A DNA stretch of 64,000 nucleotides, taken from contig NW_015961988.1 in assembly GCF_000497045.1 (NCBI RefSeq), positions 682,001-746,000 of the forward strand. The letters are read 5' to 3'. Numbering within the stretch: the first letter of the stretch is position 1; each line of letters opens with the position of its first letter. Positions 39,158 to 49,862 of the stretch are shown piece after piece. A program made the translations under genes and the position numbers. Under the pieces are notes generated by a model. That model worked only from the letters and a program-made list of their open reading frames with translations. It did no database searches and was not told the DNA's origin. Source of the stretch: Kalmanozyma brasiliensis GHG001 (Eukaryota; Basidiomycota; Ustilaginomycetes; Ustilaginales).

Positions 39158-42100
39158 ATGAATCCATTCGAGTCGCCTTCCGAGTCCGGCCACAGCGGTC
39201 AGCCGCAAAGGCCGAATGCTCCACCACTACCTCCTCTCAGCATGCCATCCAACACTCGTCCACTGCAACCCACCTTCTCGCCGCCGCAACAACATCAGTT
39301 GCCTCCTGGCTACCAATCACCACCATCCCAACAGCGTCCTTACCAGCAGCAACCTTTCGGTTCAAGTCATAGCCCTAGTATGATGTCGCCCCCCCTCAAC
39401 GTCTCCCAGCCCTTTGGCATGGGTCCCGGCGGAAGCCACCAAGCCTACGTCAACAATGCATCCCAACCTGCCTCGCGTCCCCCCGGCATCTCGTTCCAAG
39501 AACCAGAACGCATTCCCGTACAGCGATCCGGTCCTTCGCGCGACTCGGTCAAATCGTACGGCGACGACAAGCGTAGCCTCAACGATCCCAACAGCAGCAG
39601 CGCCGCTCTGGCTCAAGTCAACTCGCTCGATCCCGAGTCGGGCTTCTCGGCGCAGAACGCCAACTTCCGTCGCAAAAAGTCGCTCGTCCGTCCCGACCGT
39701 GAACGCATGGATCCCAACCATCGTCAATGGTACTACCGCAACCACGCGGCTCACATGGATGTCATGGCCGCCTCGGGCGGTCGCGTTGGCTACATGCCTT
39801 CGACAACAGGTCACTTGCCTCAGCACGGCGCGGCTCCTCATGGCTCCGGCATGGCTGGCATTGTCGGCCCTGGAGGCGGTCTCAGCGGACTCGGTGTCGC
39901 GGGTCCCACCAACGTACCCCCCGGAGGTCTTGGTCGCGCTCCGCCTCTGCGTCGCGGCAAGTCAATTCTCGGGAGAGACGAGGATCAGGTCGAGACCGGC
40001 ATCAACGTGCTCAAACGCGGCGTCTCGCTCCGTCGCAAGCAGTCCAAGTCGGGCAACAAGGCTTCCAAAGAGGTGCCTCGCGACCTGGGCGAAAGCAAGA
40101 CCTCGAGGATCGCACCCGGTCCCGTCGGTGGCTGGATGATCTACTGCTACATCTTGACCATCTGCTGCCCCGGTCCCTTCCTCCGATGCTTCGGCATCCG
40201 CACCCCTGAGCAGCAGCGCGCCTGGCGTGAAAAGATGGGTCTCATCGGCATCATCGCCTTGATCATGTTGTTCGTCGGTTTCTTGACTTTCGGCTTCACA
40301 CAGACCGTCTGCGGCACGCCCCCCGACCGCTACACGCTCGGCACCATCGACGTCGGTTCCATGACCTTCAACGGCTATGACTACAGCTTCGATGGCTTCA
40401 TCCACCCTCAAGTTGATCCTTTTGGCCGCGACACGATCTACAACCGTACCAACCCCATCTACTCGGAGCCGTGGTCATCCGGAGGACAGGACGGCAGCTT
40501 GCTCTTCCAGAAGATCGGCGCTGCTTGTACCGGCATCATTTCCAACCGCAACGGAGGCGGAAACCCTTCTCGATACTTTGACTGCAATCTCGTTCGTCAA
40601 GACGGCAGGGGTGGATACGCGAACAACACCATCTCCATGTGCCACAACGGTACCATCGTGGACCAGTTCAACGACGGCGCGCAGCCCGCCAATTCGATTC
40701 TCAAGAAGCGCGGCCAGGTCTCGCTCAACTGGAACAACATCACCGACACCACCCGCAATCTCGCCGTCTTCCGTGGCGCCGTGCTCGATCTCAACCGCCT
40801 CAACAACTTGACCGCCGGCCTCAACTATCCCGCCATCTTTGACACAGTCAAGAGGCGTAACGAAACCTGGGCTGGCCGCGATGTCACCTCGGCCGTCATG
40901 CGCCAACGCCTCGACAACGAATTCGCCTGTCTCGAGCAGATCACCCGCGTCGGCTTCATCGACTCCGAGACCATCGGCTGTGTCGCCTCCAAGGTCGAGC
41001 TCTACCTCTCGCTCGTCTTCATCATTGGCGTTGTCGCCATCAAGTTCTTCATGGCCGTCATGTTCGGCTGGTTCATTTCGTGGCGTCTGGGCAACTACGC
41101 CAACGAGACGTACGAGCAGCGAATGAAGCGAGCCGCCGAGATCGAGCAGTGGTCCGACGACATTTACCGTCCCGCACCCGCCGGCTACCGACCCAACGCA
41201 CGCAAGCACAAGTCGTTCCTGCCTACGCAGAGTCGATTCTCGGTCGCCGACCCGCTCAGCCTCAAGAGTGGCTCGCGTGCTCCCATGCCGCTGAGCGAGA
41301 AGCGCATGACCCGTGCCAGCCGTCTTGGTGTCGCTTCGCCCCTTGGCGGCTCTCCGCCAGGTTCGCCTTCGGGCGGCAGGAGCTCGGCCTCTCTCGGCGC
41401 TCCTCTCTCGCGTCGTTCCTCGTTCTCAGGTAGCCCAGGCGAAGGCGCCATGGGTGTCTGCCCCTTCCCGCTGCACAACATTGTACCTCAGCCTGGTCCT
41501 GATTTCCGCCCCTTCGGCTTCCAGCTGGCACACTCGATCTGCCTCGTCACCGCCTACTCGGAATCGTTTGAGGGTCTGCGCACCACGCTCGACAGTCTTG
41601 CCACCACCGACTACCCCAACAGCCACAAGCTTTTGCTCGTCATTGCGGACGGTATCGTCAAGGGCGCAGGCTCGGACATCTCGACCCCTGATATTTGTCT
41701 CTCGATGATGAAGGACCTTGTCATCCCCGCCGAGGAAGTGGAAGGCAACTCGTATGTGGCCATCGCCGACGGCTACAAGCGCCACAACATGTGCAAGATC
41801 TATGCCGGTTTCTACGACTATGACGACGAGACCGTCGAGCGATCCAAGCAGCAGCGTGTTCCCATGATCCTCGTTGCCAAGTGCGGTACGCCTCTCGAGG
41901 CCGACAGCGCTAAGCCCGGTAACCGTGGTAAGCGTGATTCGCAGGTGCTGCTCATGGCTTTCATGCAGAAGGTCATGTTCGACGAGCGCATGACCGCCTT
42001 CGAGTACGAGTTCTTCAACAACATTTGGCGCGTCACGGGCGTCTCTCCGGACAACTACGAGATTGTGCTCTGCGTCGACGCCGACACCAAGGTCTTCCCC

Positions 42101-43963
42101 GACTCGCTCTCGCGCATGGTCGCCTGCATGGTCGAAGACCCCGAGATCATGGGTCTCTGCGGTGAGACCAAGATTGCGAACAAATCCGAGACCTGGGTCA
42201 CCATGATTCAGGTGTTTGAGTACTACATCTCGCACCACCAGACCAAGGCCTTCGAGGCTTGCTTCGGCGGTGTCACCTGTCTGCCTGGATGTTTCAGCGC
42301 CTACCGAATCAAGGCACCCAAGGGTCCGCATGGCTACTGGGTGCCCATCCTGGCCAACCCGGATATCGTCGAGCACTACTCGGAGAACGTGGTGGACACG
42401 CTGCACAAGAAGAACCTTCTGTTGCTCGGAGAGGACCGATACCTGACGACGCTCATGCTCAAGACGTTCCCTAAGCGAAAGATGATGTTCGTGCCGCAAG
42501 CGGTCTGCAAGACCATCGTGCCAGACACCTTCCGCATCCTGCTGTCGCAGCGTCGACGATGGATCAACTCGACGGTGCACAATCTGTTCGAGCTGGTGCT
42601 GGTCAACGATCTCTGCGGTACCTTCTGCTTTTCGATGCGCTTCGTTGTGTTCATGGAGCTGACGGGTACGTTGGTGCTTCCTGCTGCCATCGCTTTCACG
42701 CTCTACGTCGTGGTGCAAGCCTTCCTGCCCAACGTTCCTACCCCTACGATCCCGCTCATCTTGCTCGCGCTCATCTTGGGTCTTCCCGGTATCCTCATCG
42801 TGGTCACGTCGCGCAAGGTCGCTTACCTCGGCTGGATGTTGATCTACCTGTGCTCGCTTCCCATTTGGAACTTTGTGCTGCCGATGTACGCGTACTGGCA
42901 CATGGACGATTTCTCGTGGGGTGCTACGCGAGTGGTGCAGGGCGATAACAAGAAGGACAACCACGGCGATGCGGATGGCAAGTTTGACCCGTCGCACATC
43001 GTTATGAAGCGATGGGCCGAATTCGAACGCGAGCGTCGCTGGAAGTCGGGCACGCACTCGCGCGACTCGACCTACGATATCGTGCAACGCAGCGGATCGC
43101 CCGAGAGGGCCAGCAGCATGCGCTACTCGATGGTCTCTTCGGATACCTTCCATTCGAACGGACAGCACGACCAATTCGGTCGGGCTTTGCCCAACGCCAT
43201 GTCTTCGAGCGCTTCGCAGTTTGGACCGGACGCTTCGGAGGTGTCGCACAGCAAGAGCGCATCGGGAGCTCGTGCGCGTCTGGATGCAGTTCCGCTGCTC
43301 GAGCTGCCTGCTCCTCTTGCCACCGATGCCAAGCAGCGCAGCGCCGGTGTTTCGCCGCCTGGCAACGTGGTGGTGCCGCGACCGCGTGCCACCTCGCCCA
43401 CGCCTCTGCCGCACAACTCTGGCCACCCCGCTCTCGGCAGCGTCAGCGCCTTCTCGCCTTCACAGCACAGTGCCGCGCGTCTGCCGGCTCCACCTGGAGC
43501 GGCTGTGTACGAGGCATACCCGCACACCGACCTTGCTGACGAGGAGAAGCGACCCATGATGGGCTCTGCCTCCAGCTCGCCTGATCCGGAACCACGCCGC
43601 TTCGTCGGAGCCGACGCGGCAGTGCGACACGGCGATGTGTCGACGGAGCAGCGCTACCCCACGGTGAGCGAGTCAGCGTACCCGATGCAGGCGTACACGG
43701 CGGAGCCCGAGACGGATGGGTCCGTGTCGCCCATCGCATCGCAGCACGGCTTCAGCTCGGCCAGTTCGTCGCAGCAGCATCGTCCGATCACACGAGGATT
43801 CAGCCTGGTGGACGACGGACCCGTCGCCAGCGCTCAGGGTGTGCGACAGGTGCAGCGTGGTGCGCGACGCACGTCGCAGGCGCCCCATGCACCGACCTCG
43901 CCTCCTCCTGCTGCCAACCGAATCGGCAACCTTCCCCCCGGCGCCGCTCCTCCCCAGCATTGA
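39158..43963 (+). CDS. Chitin synthase, class IV-like (Chs3 type)
   Basis: Intronless frame of 1601 residues. It makes chitin from UDP-N-acetylglucosamine at the plasma membrane. The first 300 residues are Pro/Gln/Ser-rich and basic near 165-310. Membrane segments lie at about 322-345 and 365-385, followed by a luminal region with a cytochrome-b5-like stretch and several N-glycosylation sequons, then a membrane segment near 614-645. The catalytic domain has LVTAYSESFEGLRTTL near 795, the aspartates of LCVDADTKVFPDS near 970, the acceptor-site loop GCFSAYRIKAP and GEDRYLTT, and the product-binding QRRRW at about 1130. Several membrane segments follow. The C-terminal 300 residues are low complexity. 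Absence of a myosin motor and presence of the N-terminal luminal region argue for class IV rather than class V. Confidence 0.92.
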   Translation: MNPFESPSESGHSGQPQRPNAPPLPPLSMPSNTRPLQPTFSPPQQHQLPPGYQSPPSQQRPYQQQPFGSSHSPSMMSPPLNVSQPFGMGPGGSHQAYVNNASQPASRPPGISFQEPERIPVQRSGPSRDSVKSYGDDKRSLNDPNSSSAALAQVNSLDPESGFSAQNANFRRKKSLVRPDRERMDPNHRQWYYRNHAAHMDVMAASGGRVGYMPSTTGHLPQHGAAPHGSGMAGIVGPGGGLSGLGVAGPTNVPPGGLGRAPPLRRGKSILGRDEDQVETGINVLKRGVSLRRKQSKSGNKASKEVPRDLGESKTSRIAPGPVGGWMIYCYILTICCPGPFLRCFGIRTPEQQRAWREKMGLIGIIALIMLFVGFLTFGFTQTVCGTPPDRYTLGTIDVGSMTFNGYDYSFDGFIHPQVDPFGRDTIYNRTNPIYSEPWSSGGQDGSLLFQKIGAACTGIISNRNGGGNPSRYFDCNLVRQDGRGGYANNTISMCHNGTIVDQFNDGAQPANSILKKRGQVSLNWNNITDTTRNLAVFRGAVLDLNRLNNLTAGLNYPAIFDTVKRRNETWAGRDVTSAVMRQRLDNEFACLEQITRVGFIDSETIGCVASKVELYLSLVFIIGVVAIKFFMAVMFGWFISWRLGNYANETYEQRMKRAAEIEQWSDDIYRPAPAGYRPNARKHKSFLPTQSRFSVADPLSLKSGSRAPMPLSEKRMTRASRLGVASPLGGSPPGSPSGGRSSASLGAPLSRRSSFSGSPGEGAMGVCPFPLHNIVPQPGPDFRPFGFQLAHSICLVTAYSESFEGLRTTLDSLATTDYPNSHKLLLVIADGIVKGAGSDISTPDICLSMMKDLVIPAEEVEGNSYVAIADGYKRHNMCKIYAGFYDYDDETVERSKQQRVPMILVAKCGTPLEADSAKPGNRGKRDSQVLLMAFMQKVMFDERMTAFEYEFFNNIWRVTGVSPDNYEIVLCVDADTKVFPDSLSRMVACMVEDPEIMGLCGETKIANKSETWVTMIQVFEYYISHHQTKAFEACFGGVTCLPGCFSAYRIKAPKGPHGYWVPILANPDIVEHYSENVVDTLHKKNLLLLGEDRYLTTLMLKTFPKRKMMFVPQAVCKTIVPDTFRILLSQRRRWINSTVHNLFELVLVNDLCGTFCFSMRFVVFMELTGTLVLPAAIAFTLYVVVQAFLPNVPTPTIPLILLALILGLPGILIVVTSRKVAYLGWMLIYLCSLPIWNFVLPMYAYWHMDDFSWGATRVVQGDNKKDNHGDADGKFDPSHIVMKRWAEFERERRWKSGTHSRDSTYDIVQRSGSPERASSMRYSMVSSDTFHSNGQHDQFGRALPNAMSSSASQFGPDASEVSHSKSASGARARLDAVPLLELPAPLATDAKQRSAGVSPPGNVVVPRPRATSPTPLPHNSGHPALGSVSAFSPSQHSAARLPAPPGAAVYEAYPHTDLADEEKRPMMGSASSSPDPEPRRFVGADAAVRHGDVSTEQRYPTVSESAYPMQAYTAEPETDGSVSPIASQHGFSSASSSQQHRPITRGFSLVDDGPVASAQGVRQVQRGARRTSQAPHAPTSPPPAANRIGNLPPGAAPPQH

Positions 43964-44987
43964 CCGAGCAGCACGACAGCACCAAGGCACAACAGCAAAA
44001 TGGGCTCTAGACCCTTGATCGATGTTTGAGCTCGCCCCCTCTTCTTCCCACGGTCCTTTCGACTATCATCACTTGTACGAACAGAACAATCAGTTTCCCT
44101 GGAGACGCAAGCATCATCTTTTCCCCCCTGCTCAGTCGAGATGTCGAGGAATCTCCGCTTTCCGGCTTGAGCAGAGCCTGTCTTCGACGTGTACACACTC
44201 ACTATGTTCGCTTCTTCGCATACTTACTGCCCTGCGGGCCTTGCCTAGTTTCACACGTCACATTCTTTATTCTCTCTTCGCTTTCTTCAAGGACAATGTA
44301 ATCTCATTCCAAGCAAGCATAGTGTGTAACAGTGAAAGCTGCAGCTTAAGTCCGGCTATCCATCCAGACAATGGCGGCAGCACAAGGCGATGTTCAACTT
44401 GCCGGTCGACGTTTACGTGAGCGCCGATCAGACAGAGCAAACAAAAAGAAAGGCCAAAATCAAAGAATTCAGATTCCGGCACACGGCCGCTTTTGGCTGG
44501 CCTCTTGCCATTTTTGAAATTCGGCAGAAAATCCGGCAGCAAGCAGAGAGCAGGAGGCGGCCGAACAGGTGAGTGGAGCGGGATGACGATGTTCGCCGTG
44601 GAGGAGGAGGAAGAGGAAGAACAAAAAGCTCAGCTTTTGTGACGCTCTGACCTTCGATTCGTGATTGACAGCTTGGACGTCACACAGCACGATACAAGAC
44701 GACACCATCACACCATCCCCCTTTCCCTTTGTCGTCTTGACGCCATCTCCTTATCTATCTCGAACGCCTCTAGTGCAGGTTGCGATAGACGAGGCGCAGA
44801 TCTCGCTTCGGTCGGATAGTCTGGAACAGCAGGTCCCTCGAGGAATACTGGAACAGGGTAGGGCGACCGCACCGCTGCCCATCGTCGACCGACTGCCCGG
44901 AGCTCTGTCGAATCGGATCGCGTGATCAGGACCGCCTAAAGCCGCAATCGCTTGTATCACTTCAAGACTCTACTCGCGGTCACTGCA
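43964..44987. other. Intergenic region between chitin synthase and the ABCC transporter
   Basis: About 1.0 kb, holding the 3' end of the chitin synthase gene and the promoter of the transporter. No recognisable frame, repeat or RNA gene was seen. Confidence 0.5.
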
Positions 44988-47900
44988 ATGGAGGGGTCCG
45001 CACCGGTCGAAGAGCTCGGCTCGCTCTCCAACTTTGATGCCTCCCTCCAATCACACGGCGTCGGAGCGGATCCATTGCTAAGCCTGCCTCTCCGCTTCTT
45101 TTCATCGACCCTGAACCAACTTCAGTCTCGCCCATCGCTGGCAAAGCTGTGCGACAATGTCGAAGGTTGGGGCCCCGTCTCGCAGCAGCGTGACCTCGAT
45201 TTCACGCCTTGCTTTCAAGAAGCCGCCTTCTGGACAGCACCCGTCTTTCTTCTCGCCGTCTTTGGCGGCATCCACCTCGCGCTGCTTTCAGAAAAAGAGC
45301 AAAGGCAGCTGAGTCGGACGTCTCGCTCCCTGCTTTGGGCCAAGCATGTCGTTGTTGGCATTCTTGCCGTCGCTGCTGGATTCCAGACCTTCATCACATA
45401 CGGCCTCTTCCGCAAACCAGGAGAGTCGATCTTCTTCTGGTCGTCCGCCGTCGGTGTCCTCAGCTACATTCTGGCTCTGCTCCTTCAACATTTCAACCAC
45501 ACTCGATCTCGACGAAGCTCGGACGCATTGCTCTTTTTCTGGCTCGCTCACGTGCTTGCCGGCATTGTCAAGCTTCGCACTTCGCTCACACGGCCGTCGT
45601 TGCCCATCAAGGACCAGCTGACGACCTTCGTACCCTTCATTGTACGCTTCGTCTTTGGTATCGTTGCCTTTGCTCTCGAAAGCGCTGGCGTCGAATTCGA
45701 TTCTCAAGATGACACGAGCCAGAAGCGCACCTCTTCGACCAACACGCGCAGCAACGGCAACGGATACCATGCTGTTCCCGGCGAAGGCAACGGCAGCACT
45801 TTCAGCGTCTTCTCCGACCCAGACGAGGAGGCCAATCCTGCCACCGTCGAGGCTGTCGACGCTGGCAAAGAGTGCCCCATCGCCACGGCCAATATCTTCA
45901 GCCGTGTCACCTTCCACTGGATGCAGCCGCTCATGACCCTCGGCGCCAAGAAGTTCGTCACCGAGGACGACATGTGGGCGCTTCCTGCCAACGAAGACGC
46001 CGAAAACCTCGGTCGCCGCTTCGACAAGTTCTGGCAGCAGACCAAGGACAAGGCGACGGGCAAGCCGGCTATCTGGACCACGCTAGCGTACTCCTACGGT
46101 GGTCCCTTCCTGTTCGCTGCCGTCCTCAAGTCGGCACAGGACGCGCTCGCCTTCGTCCAGCCCCAGATCCTGCGCAAGCTGCTCCAGTTCGTGCAGAGCT
46201 ACGACAGCTCCGATCCCAACCAGAGTGCCATGCAGGGCTATCTGCTGTCGGGTGCTCTCTTCTGTGTCGCCGTCACTCAGACTTCGTTCTTGCATCAGTA
46301 CTTCCAGCTCGTGTTCGTCACGGGCATGCGCGTGCGTGCCGGTCTGGTCAGTGCCATCTTCAAGAAGAGCTTGCGACTCTCCAACGAGGATCGCGGCGGC
46401 AGAGCTACGGGTGATATTGTCAACCTCATGTCAGTCGATGCCACGCGTCTGCAGGACCTCTGCACCTACGGTCACATTGCCTGGTCGGCTCTCTTCCAGA
46501 TGACGCTTGCCTTTGTCTCTCTTTACAACTTGCTTGGCTGGCCATCCTTTGTCGGTGTCGCCATCATGGTCGTCAGCGTTCCGCTCAACACGGCGCTCGC
46601 CCGCTACCTGCGTCGTCTCAGCGAGAGGCAGATGAAGGTCAAGGACAAGCGAACGCGTCTCATGAACGAGATCCTCACCAACATCAAGTCGATTAAGCTC
46701 TTCGCCTGGGAGGAGGCCTTCACCCGCAAGCTGTTCAAGGTGCGAAACGAGGAAGAGCTCAAGCTGCTCCGCACCGTCGGTGTCGTCTCGGCTTTCTTCA
46801 ACTTCTTCTGGACCGCCATCCCCTTCTTTGTCTCGCTCGGCACCTTTGTCACCTACGCGTACACCAACCCGGAACCCTTGACTGCCGACATCATCTTCCC
46901 AGCCCTCGCGCTCTACCAGCTGCTTTCCTTCCCCATCGCCATGTTCGCCGGTATCATCTCGGCGCTCTTGCAGGCCCAGGTGTCGGCTGCACGCCTTTCG
47001 GATTTCTTCGACGCCGGCGAGCTCGATCCTGCGGCACGCAAGGTCATCCTGCCTGGTCAGGACGAGCCCGCCAACCCTGACGCACCATCCCGCCCCAACA
47101 ACTTGCTCGAGACGCTCAACGACTCCGACAACCCCGCACACGAGCCCGAAGAGGACCAGGAGGTGGTCATCATCCGCGACGGAGAGTTCAAGTGGTCGCG
47201 CAAGCAGCCAGTGCCAACGCTGCAGGACATCAATTTGACCGTCAAGAAGGGCGAGCTGCTCGCGGTTCTCGGCAAGGTCGGTGACGGAAAGAGTTCGCTT
47301 CTGTCGGCGGTTCTCGGTGAGATGGTCCGCACAGACGGCGAAGCGATCGTCAAGGGCCGCACTGCCTACTTCACGCAAGGTGGCTGGTGCATGGGTGCGA
47401 CGGTCCGTGACAACATCCTCTTCGGCCTCAAGTACGAGCCCGAATTCTACCAGAGGGTCATCGACGCCTGTGCTCTGACACCTGACCTCAACATTTTGGC
47501 CGACGGCGATCGCACCGAGGTCGGAGAGCGTGGTGTCAGCTTGTCCGGCGGTCAACGTGCTCGCATTGCCTTGGCACGTGCCTGCTATGCCCGCGCCGAC
47601 ATCTACCTGCTCGACGATCCGCTTGCTGCTGTCGATGCTCACGTCGGTGCCCACATCTTTAAGCACGTCATCGGACCCGAAGGTTTGCTGCGCAGCAAGG
47701 CTCGTATCCTGACGCTCAACTCGGTCTCGTGCCTCCCTCAATGCGACCAGATCGTATCGGTGCGTCGCGGTATCATCCTGGACGAGCGAGGAACGTACGA
47801 CGAGGTCATGGCCAAGAAGGGTGATCTCTACAACCTCATCACCGGTCTCGGCAAGCAGAGCGCGCGTGAGCAGGCGGCAGAGGAGGAGGGAGAGACGGAC

Positions 47901-49862
47901 CCGAAGGACCTCGAGGTCGTCGATATGGACAAGGAACTCGACTCTCACGGGCAGGGCGGCGACGAGGATCTGAAGGGGTCCAAGCTGCACCGCCGCATCA
48001 GCTCGGCCTCGATGGCTCGCCCCAAGACCATGACCAAGAAGCAGATCAAGCAGGACACCATTCGGCAGCTCAAGGAGAGCTCGGCACCAAAAGAGAAGTC
48101 CGAGCAGGGCCGCGTCAAGCCCGAGGTCTACCGCCAGTACATCAAGAGCTGCAGCGTCCTCGGTGTCGTCCTCTACATCCTCGCCCAGATTCTGTCGCAG
48201 GTCATGACTGTCTCGCGAGATGTTGTCTTGAAGCAGTGGGGCAAGGCCAACGAAAACGGTGGCAATGCTGACAACACGCGCTTCTACCTGACGCTGTACG
48301 GCATCGTTGGTATCCTGGCTTCCATCTGCATCTGCATCGCTCCGTTCATCCTTTGGACCTGGCTCGTCATTTCGAGTGCGCGCAAGTTCCATGACAACAT
48401 GTTCGACGCCGTCCTTCGCAGCCCGCTGCAGTGGTTCGAGACGACGCCGACCGGTCGACTGCTCAACCTGTTCTCGCGCGACGTCAACGTCATCGACGAG
48501 GTGCTGCCGCGTGTCATCCACGGTCTCATCCGTACCATGACGGTGGTGCTTGGTGTGCTTTGCGTCGTCGGCTACTCGGTGCCTCCCTTCCTGATCGCCA
48601 TCATCCCGCTGGGCTTCGCGTATCGCGCTGTGCTGCGTTACTACTTGGCCACAAGCCGAGAGCTCAAGCGACTCGACTCGGTCAGCAAGACGCCCATTTT
48701 CACCTGGTTCCAGGAGTCGCTCGGTGGTCTCAGCTCGATTCGAGCCTTCGGCCAAGAAGCTCGTTTCATTGCTACGTCCGAGGCCCGTGTCGATCGCAAC
48801 CAGCAATGCTACTTTCCCGCCGTGTCGTGCAACCGATGGCTCGCGGTGCGCATCGAGATGATGGGCTCGGTCATCATCTTCATCGCCTCGACGCTGGCCG
48901 TCTTCATCCGAACGAAGAACGGCAAGATGGACGCCGGCCTGCTCGGCCTGATGATGTCGCAAGCACTCAGCACTACGCAGACGCTCAACTGGGTCGTGCG
49001 ATCCGCGTCCGAGGTCGAGCAGAACATTGTCAGCGTCGAGCGTGTCATGTCGTACACCGACCTGACTTCGGAAGCGCCGTACGAGGTGCCGGACCAGACT
49101 CCACCGGAGGACTGGCCCGGCAAGGGCGAGGTGAGCCTGCAGTCGTACTCGACGCGCTACCGACGCGAGCTCGGGCTGGTGCTCAAGAAGCTCAACATCG
49201 ACATTCAGGCGGGCGAGCGCATCGGTGTGGTGGGTCGCACGGGTGCTGGCAAGTCGAGTTTGACGCTGGCGCTCTTCCGCATTATCGAGGCTGCTGAGGG
49301 CAAGATCTCGATCGATGGGATCGATGTGTCCAAGATCGGGCTCAAGGATCTGCGTTCTGCGATCGCTATCATTCCGCAAGATCCTCAGCTGTGGGAGGGT
49401 ACGCTGCGGGAGAACCTGGATCCCACCGGTCGTTCGGACGATGCTGCGCTGTGGAAGGCGCTTGGCCAGGCCAACATGAAGGACCACGTGCAGAGTCTCG
49501 AAGGTGGGCTGGACGCCCAGCTCACCGAAGGAGGCACCAACTTCTCCGCTGGCCAGCGTCAGCTCATCTGCATCGCCCGAGCCTTCCTCCGCAACGCCAA
49601 GATCCTGGTGCTCGACGAGGCCACCAGCGCCATCGACCTCGAGACGGACGCCCAGGTGCAGAGCATCGTGCGTTCCGAGTTCAAGGGCACCACGATCACG
49701 GTGGCGCATCGACTAAACACGGTGATCGACTCGACACGGGTGCTGGTGCTCAAGGACGGCGCGGTGGCCGAGTTTGACAGCCCGGAGAAGCTGCTCGAGG
49801 ACAAGCAGAGCATCTTTTTCTCCATGGCACTCGAGGCGGGACTGGCCAAGCTCGACTCGTAG
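44988..49862 (+). CDS. YCF1: Vacuolar ABCC transporter, YCF1/MRP type
   Basis: Intronless frame of 1624 residues starting at ATG 44988. Relatives sit in the vacuolar membrane and move glutathione conjugates and glutathione-bound metals out of the cytosol. The N-terminus carries the family segment WGPVSQQRDLDFTPCF, then a TMD0 of about five membrane segments and the L0 linker. After TMD1 comes NBD1: Walker A GKVGDGKSSLLS near 757, signature LSGGQRARIALARA near 850 and Walker B IYLLDDPLAAVD. The H-loop position reads LNSVS, with Asn in place of His. A charged linker follows, containing RRISSAS, a possible kinase site like the regulatory region of Ycf1. TMD2 and NBD2 follow, with Walker A GRTGAGKSSLTLAL near 1414 and signature FSAGQRQLICIARA near 1518. 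The exact substrate is inferred. Confidence 0.92.
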   Translation: MEGSAPVEELGSLSNFDASLQSHGVGADPLLSLPLRFFSSTLNQLQSRPSLAKLCDNVEGWGPVSQQRDLDFTPCFQEAAFWTAPVFLLAVFGGIHLALLSEKEQRQLSRTSRSLLWAKHVVVGILAVAAGFQTFITYGLFRKPGESIFFWSSAVGVLSYILALLLQHFNHTRSRRSSDALLFFWLAHVLAGIVKLRTSLTRPSLPIKDQLTTFVPFIVRFVFGIVAFALESAGVEFDSQDDTSQKRTSSTNTRSNGNGYHAVPGEGNGSTFSVFSDPDEEANPATVEAVDAGKECPIATANIFSRVTFHWMQPLMTLGAKKFVTEDDMWALPANEDAENLGRRFDKFWQQTKDKATGKPAIWTTLAYSYGGPFLFAAVLKSAQDALAFVQPQILRKLLQFVQSYDSSDPNQSAMQGYLLSGALFCVAVTQTSFLHQYFQLVFVTGMRVRAGLVSAIFKKSLRLSNEDRGGRATGDIVNLMSVDATRLQDLCTYGHIAWSALFQMTLAFVSLYNLLGWPSFVGVAIMVVSVPLNTALARYLRRLSERQMKVKDKRTRLMNEILTNIKSIKLFAWEEAFTRKLFKVRNEEELKLLRTVGVVSAFFNFFWTAIPFFVSLGTFVTYAYTNPEPLTADIIFPALALYQLLSFPIAMFAGIISALLQAQVSAARLSDFFDAGELDPAARKVILPGQDEPANPDAPSRPNNLLETLNDSDNPAHEPEEDQEVVIIRDGEFKWSRKQPVPTLQDINLTVKKGELLAVLGKVGDGKSSLLSAVLGEMVRTDGEAIVKGRTAYFTQGGWCMGATVRDNILFGLKYEPEFYQRVIDACALTPDLNILADGDRTEVGERGVSLSGGQRARIALARACYARADIYLLDDPLAAVDAHVGAHIFKHVIGPEGLLRSKARILTLNSVSCLPQCDQIVSVRRGIILDERGTYDEVMAKKGDLYNLITGLGKQSAREQAAEEEGETDPKDLEVVDMDKELDSHGQGGDEDLKGSKLHRRISSASMARPKTMTKKQIKQDTIRQLKESSAPKEKSEQGRVKPEVYRQYIKSCSVLGVVLYILAQILSQVMTVSRDVVLKQWGKANENGGNADNTRFYLTLYGIVGILASICICIAPFILWTWLVISSARKFHDNMFDAVLRSPLQWFETTPTGRLLNLFSRDVNVIDEVLPRVIHGLIRTMTVVLGVLCVVGYSVPPFLIAIIPLGFAYRAVLRYYLATSRELKRLDSVSKTPIFTWFQESLGGLSSIRAFGQEARFIATSEARVDRNQQCYFPAVSCNRWLAVRIEMMGSVIIFIASTLAVFIRTKNGKMDAGLLGLMMSQALSTTQTLNWVVRSASEVEQNIVSVERVMSYTDLTSEAPYEVPDQTPPEDWPGKGEVSLQSYSTRYRRELGLVLKKLNIDIQAGERIGVVGRTGAGKSSLTLALFRIIEAAEGKISIDGIDVSKIGLKDLRSAIAIIPQDPQLWEGTLRENLDPTGRSDDAALWKALGQANMKDHVQSLEGGLDAQLTEGGTNFSAGQRQLICIARAFLRNAKILVLDEATSAIDLETDAQVQSIVRSEFKGTTITVAHRLNTVIDSTRVLVLKDGAVAEFDSPEKLLEDKQSIFFSMALEAGLAKLDS

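Noticed and set aside
41426..43426. 666-codon minus-strand frame antisense to chitin synthase
   Set aside because: Mirror of the catalytic domain codons; no recognisable domain, and the sense strand has the full chitin synthase signature.
46431..49709. 1092-codon minus-strand frame antisense to the ABCC transporter
   Set aside because: Same codon-bias artefact; composition is Arg/His/Leu/Asp-rich without any family motif, and the plus strand holds both complete nucleotide-binding domains.
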